In this document: positions 62,525-64,000 of the stretch, piece after piece
How the letters are laid out: each line of letters opens with the position of its first letter
How positions within the stretch are numbered: position 1 is the stretch's first letter
Origin: Lutibacter sp.
GTDB lineage: Bacteria; Bacteroidota; Bacteroidia; Flavobacteriales; Flavobacteriaceae
Direction of reading: 5' to 3'
Assembly (NCBI GenBank): GCA_030683995.1
Contig: JAUXPH010000013.1
Coordinates: 62,001 to 126,000, forward strand
DNA length: 64,000 nucleotides
The notes under the pieces: generated by a model
What the model was told of the DNA's origin: nothing
The model's input: the letters and a program-made list of their open reading frames with translations, nothing else
The model's database searches: none
Position numbers and translations under genes: made by a program

Positions 62525-63280
62525 TTACTTTTTAAATTTTAGCAAAGCGCTTTTTGTGGTCTCAGACAACACCAGTTTACCACTAATTTTTGCTCTTTCT
62601 TCCAATAATATATCCCAATGTTCCGTGCCTTCCCACAACACTTTTTTCATTTCTTTTAACGCATCCGGATTGTATTGAGACAGCTTCAAAGACAAATAAT
62701 CCACTTCCTTGTCCATTTCATTAACAGTTTCAAAAACTTTCGCGAACAAACCTTTTTCTTTTGCCCAATAAGCATTTTGCCAACTGCTTGCGTCTAAGGT
62801 CAATTCGCTTAAAGCAGCCAATCCCATTTTACGCGAAACCGCCGGAGCAATCACAAACGGGCCGATGCCAATGGTAAACTCCGATAATTTTATGGAAGCC
62901 TGTTCCGTGGCAAAACAATAATCGCAAGCTGCAGCCAAACCAACGCCTCCGCCAACAGCTTTTCCCTGTACACGGCCAATAATTAATTTTGAACATTTTC
63001 GCATCGCATTAATCACGTTGGCAAAACCCAAAAAGAATTTATTTCCTTCTTCAACCGTTGAAAAGGAACTCAATTCATCAAACGAAGCGCCTGCACAAAA
63101 AGTGTTTTCTTTCGCGCTTTTTAAAATGATCACATTCACCTCATTATTTGCGCTTAATTCAATAAAAGCAGCTGTTAGCCGAGATAATAACTCGCCGGGA
63201 AGCGAATTGCCTGCCGGATGAAAAAACTCGATGACCGCTATGTTGTTTTGAATGCGCGTATATAAACTTCCGTTTTCCAT
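62525..63280 (-). CDS. Enoyl-CoA hydratase/isomerase family protein
   Basis: The 251-residue protein has the crotonase fold: the oxyanion-hole segments FCAGASFDEL (residues 60-70 region) and GKAVGGGVGLAAACDYCFA are intact. The usual hydratase glutamate after GG.G is not obvious, so it could be an isomerase or a methylglutaconyl-CoA type hydratase. I start at ATG MENGSLYTRI; a TTG three codons upstream is possible. It heads a pair with the small membrane protein gene. Confidence 0.85.
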   Translation of the reverse strand: MENGSLYTRIQNNIAVIEFFHPAGNSLPGELLSRLTAAFIELSANNEVNVIILKSAKENTFCAGASFDELSSFSTVEEGNKFFLGFANVINAMRKCSKLIIGRVQGKAVGGGVGLAAACDYCFATEQASIKLSEFTIGIGPFVIAPAVSRKMGLAALSELTLDASSWQNAYWAKEKGLFAKVFETVNEMDKEVDYLSLKLSQYNPDALKEMKKVLWEGTEHWDILLEERAKISGKLVLSETTKSALLKFKK

Positions 63281-63389
63281 AATGCCCAAAGTTACGGGTT
63301 TTTATATAAATATTTTCGCCTAAATTTAAACACCAACTTAATTTTCTTAACGTTACAGCATCAGACCATTAAATTTAATGTTCGACCTT

Positions 63390-63905
63390 TTATACATGAA
63401 TTACTTTCTCATAACAGTAAAAAGGAAGCGTGCTTTGGTTGGGGAAATAAATGCTTTCCAATTTTATATAATTGCGCTTTTCATAAAACTGCAGATTTCG
63501 TTTATTTTGGCTGAAGGTATCCAGTCTAATGGATTTATAGCCATTTTCCAAAGCATAATTCTCGGCAAAATTCATGAGTTTTTGGGCGAATCCCTTTCCC
63601 TGAAAATTTGGATGAACCGCCAACCGATGAATGTAAAGATTCTTATCATTTTTTGTCAGCCATTTTACGTGCTGGTATTCGGCATCTTCAATTTCAGTGA
63701 GCACTATTAAACCAACAATACTATTACCTTCTTCCAATTTCCAAATTTGTTGCAACGCAATATCCTCAAGTAACACAGCTTTTGAAGGATAATTCTCATT
63801 CCATTGAAAAATACCCTGTTCTATCAAATTTTGTCCGCAGCTTTTGACAATAAAAAGCAATTGTTCCAAATCTTGCACTGAAGCTTTTTTAATCACCATA
63901 CTCAT
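63390..63905 (-). CDS. GNAT family N-acetyltransferase
   Basis: The 171-residue protein has the GNAT core with the acetyl-CoA-binding segment RLAVHPNFQGKGFAQKLMNFAENYA (motif Q/RxxGxG/A near 102-112). GNAT enzymes transfer acetyl groups to amines or protein N-termini; the acceptor cannot be told here. The start is 21 bases after the stop of the next gene upstream, on the same strand, so they may form one unit. Confidence 0.85.
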   Translation of the reverse strand: MSMVIKKASVQDLEQLLFIVKSCGQNLIEQGIFQWNENYPSKAVLLEDIALQQIWKLEEGNSIVGLIVLTEIEDAEYQHVKWLTKNDKNLYIHRLAVHPNFQGKGFAQKLMNFAENYALENGYKSIRLDTFSQNKRNLQFYEKRNYIKLESIYFPNQSTLPFYCYEKVIHV

Positions 63906-63926
63906 TATAAATCTATGCTAAAACGC

Positions 63927-64000
63927 TTATTTATTATAAACAAAATCGATAGTTTTCTTCACCACTTTCTCCAGATGCAAAGGCATTGCTGATCCTTCCC
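63927..64000 (-). CDS. C-terminal end of an unidentified gene, cut by the window edge
   Basis: The last 23 codons of a frame (reading into the window from the right) give a sequence ending EKVVKKTIDFVYNK before TAA. The other two frames on this strand also stop within the window. The basic, helical ending and the short gap to the GNAT gene look like a real gene terminus, but I cannot assign a family from so little. Confidence 0.45.
   Translation of the reverse strand, partial: EGSAMPLHLEKVVKKTIDFVYNK

Overview
The window is an A+T-rich chromosomal segment of a member of the Bacteroidota, almost certainly a Flavobacteriaceae-like bacterium. The evidence is a SusC/SusD pair, a type IX secretion (T9SS) sorting domain, a complete Bat (aerotolerance) operon, DUF6427 and DUF6341 genes beside upp, class II cAMP phosphodiesterase, and promoters of the Bacteroidota type (TTTG or TTG, about 17-22 bases, then TAnnTTTG) with almost no Shine-Dalgarno sequences. 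I see no insertion sequence with a transposase, prophage, CRISPR array or rRNA operon; most of the window is ordinary chromosome with one accessory locus.

Layout. 1-5.8 kb: housekeeping genes (gmk edge, yicC, upp, trmB), an alkyltransferase-like protein and an Fe-S carrier pair (Mrp and NifU-like); a 134-bp transposase-less inverted-repeat element sits upstream of the alkyltransferase-like gene. 6.0-8.9 kb: a tyrosine/homogentisate catabolic operon (hmgA, hppD) interrupted by a four-helix-bundle gene that is bracketed by inverted repeats. 9-18 kb: DUF3108 protein, M23 peptidase lipoprotein, pgi, an Oar-like TonB-dependent receptor, a cyclic-nucleotide phosphodiesterase and the 3' fossil of a second receptor. 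18-22.6 kb: a surface lipoprotein and a 1273-residue T9SS-secreted metalloprotease. 22.8-26.9 kb: ribF, a TlpA-like protein, an SDR enzyme, a small hypothetical gene and cvpA.

27-35.4 kb, minus strand: moxR-DUF58-batD-like-batA-batB-batC-batD-batE, a compact operon whose products are an AAA+ ATPase, VWA-domain membrane proteins and periplasmic TPR proteins. 35.4-42.6 kb, minus strand: lpxH, a C-terminal processing protease, dCMP deaminase, HupE/UreJ protein, a class V aminotransferase-fold enzyme and dsbD. The batD-like gene and dsbD share an almost identical 87-88-base leader right up to the ATG.

42.9-56.4 kb: a polysaccharide utilization locus: a SusR-like membrane-spanning regulator, SusC, SusD, a GH144-like glucanase lipoprotein, a GH3 beta-glucosidase lipoprotein, and a lipoprotein of four tandem carbohydrate-binding-like modules. 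The enzymes suggest a beta-glucan target, with beta-1,2-glucan the best guess. Candidate operator repeats lie before susC and a long RNA hairpin lies between susD and the glucanase. The locus ends in a strong terminator.

56.6-64 kb: an NAD(P)H oxidoreductase pair related to NfnAB/glutamate synthase, tRNA-Leu(CAA), prs, L25/Ctc, pth, queD, a small membrane protein, an enoyl-CoA hydratase homologue, a GNAT acetyltransferase and the end of an unidentified gene. Short hairpin repeats flank queD on both sides.
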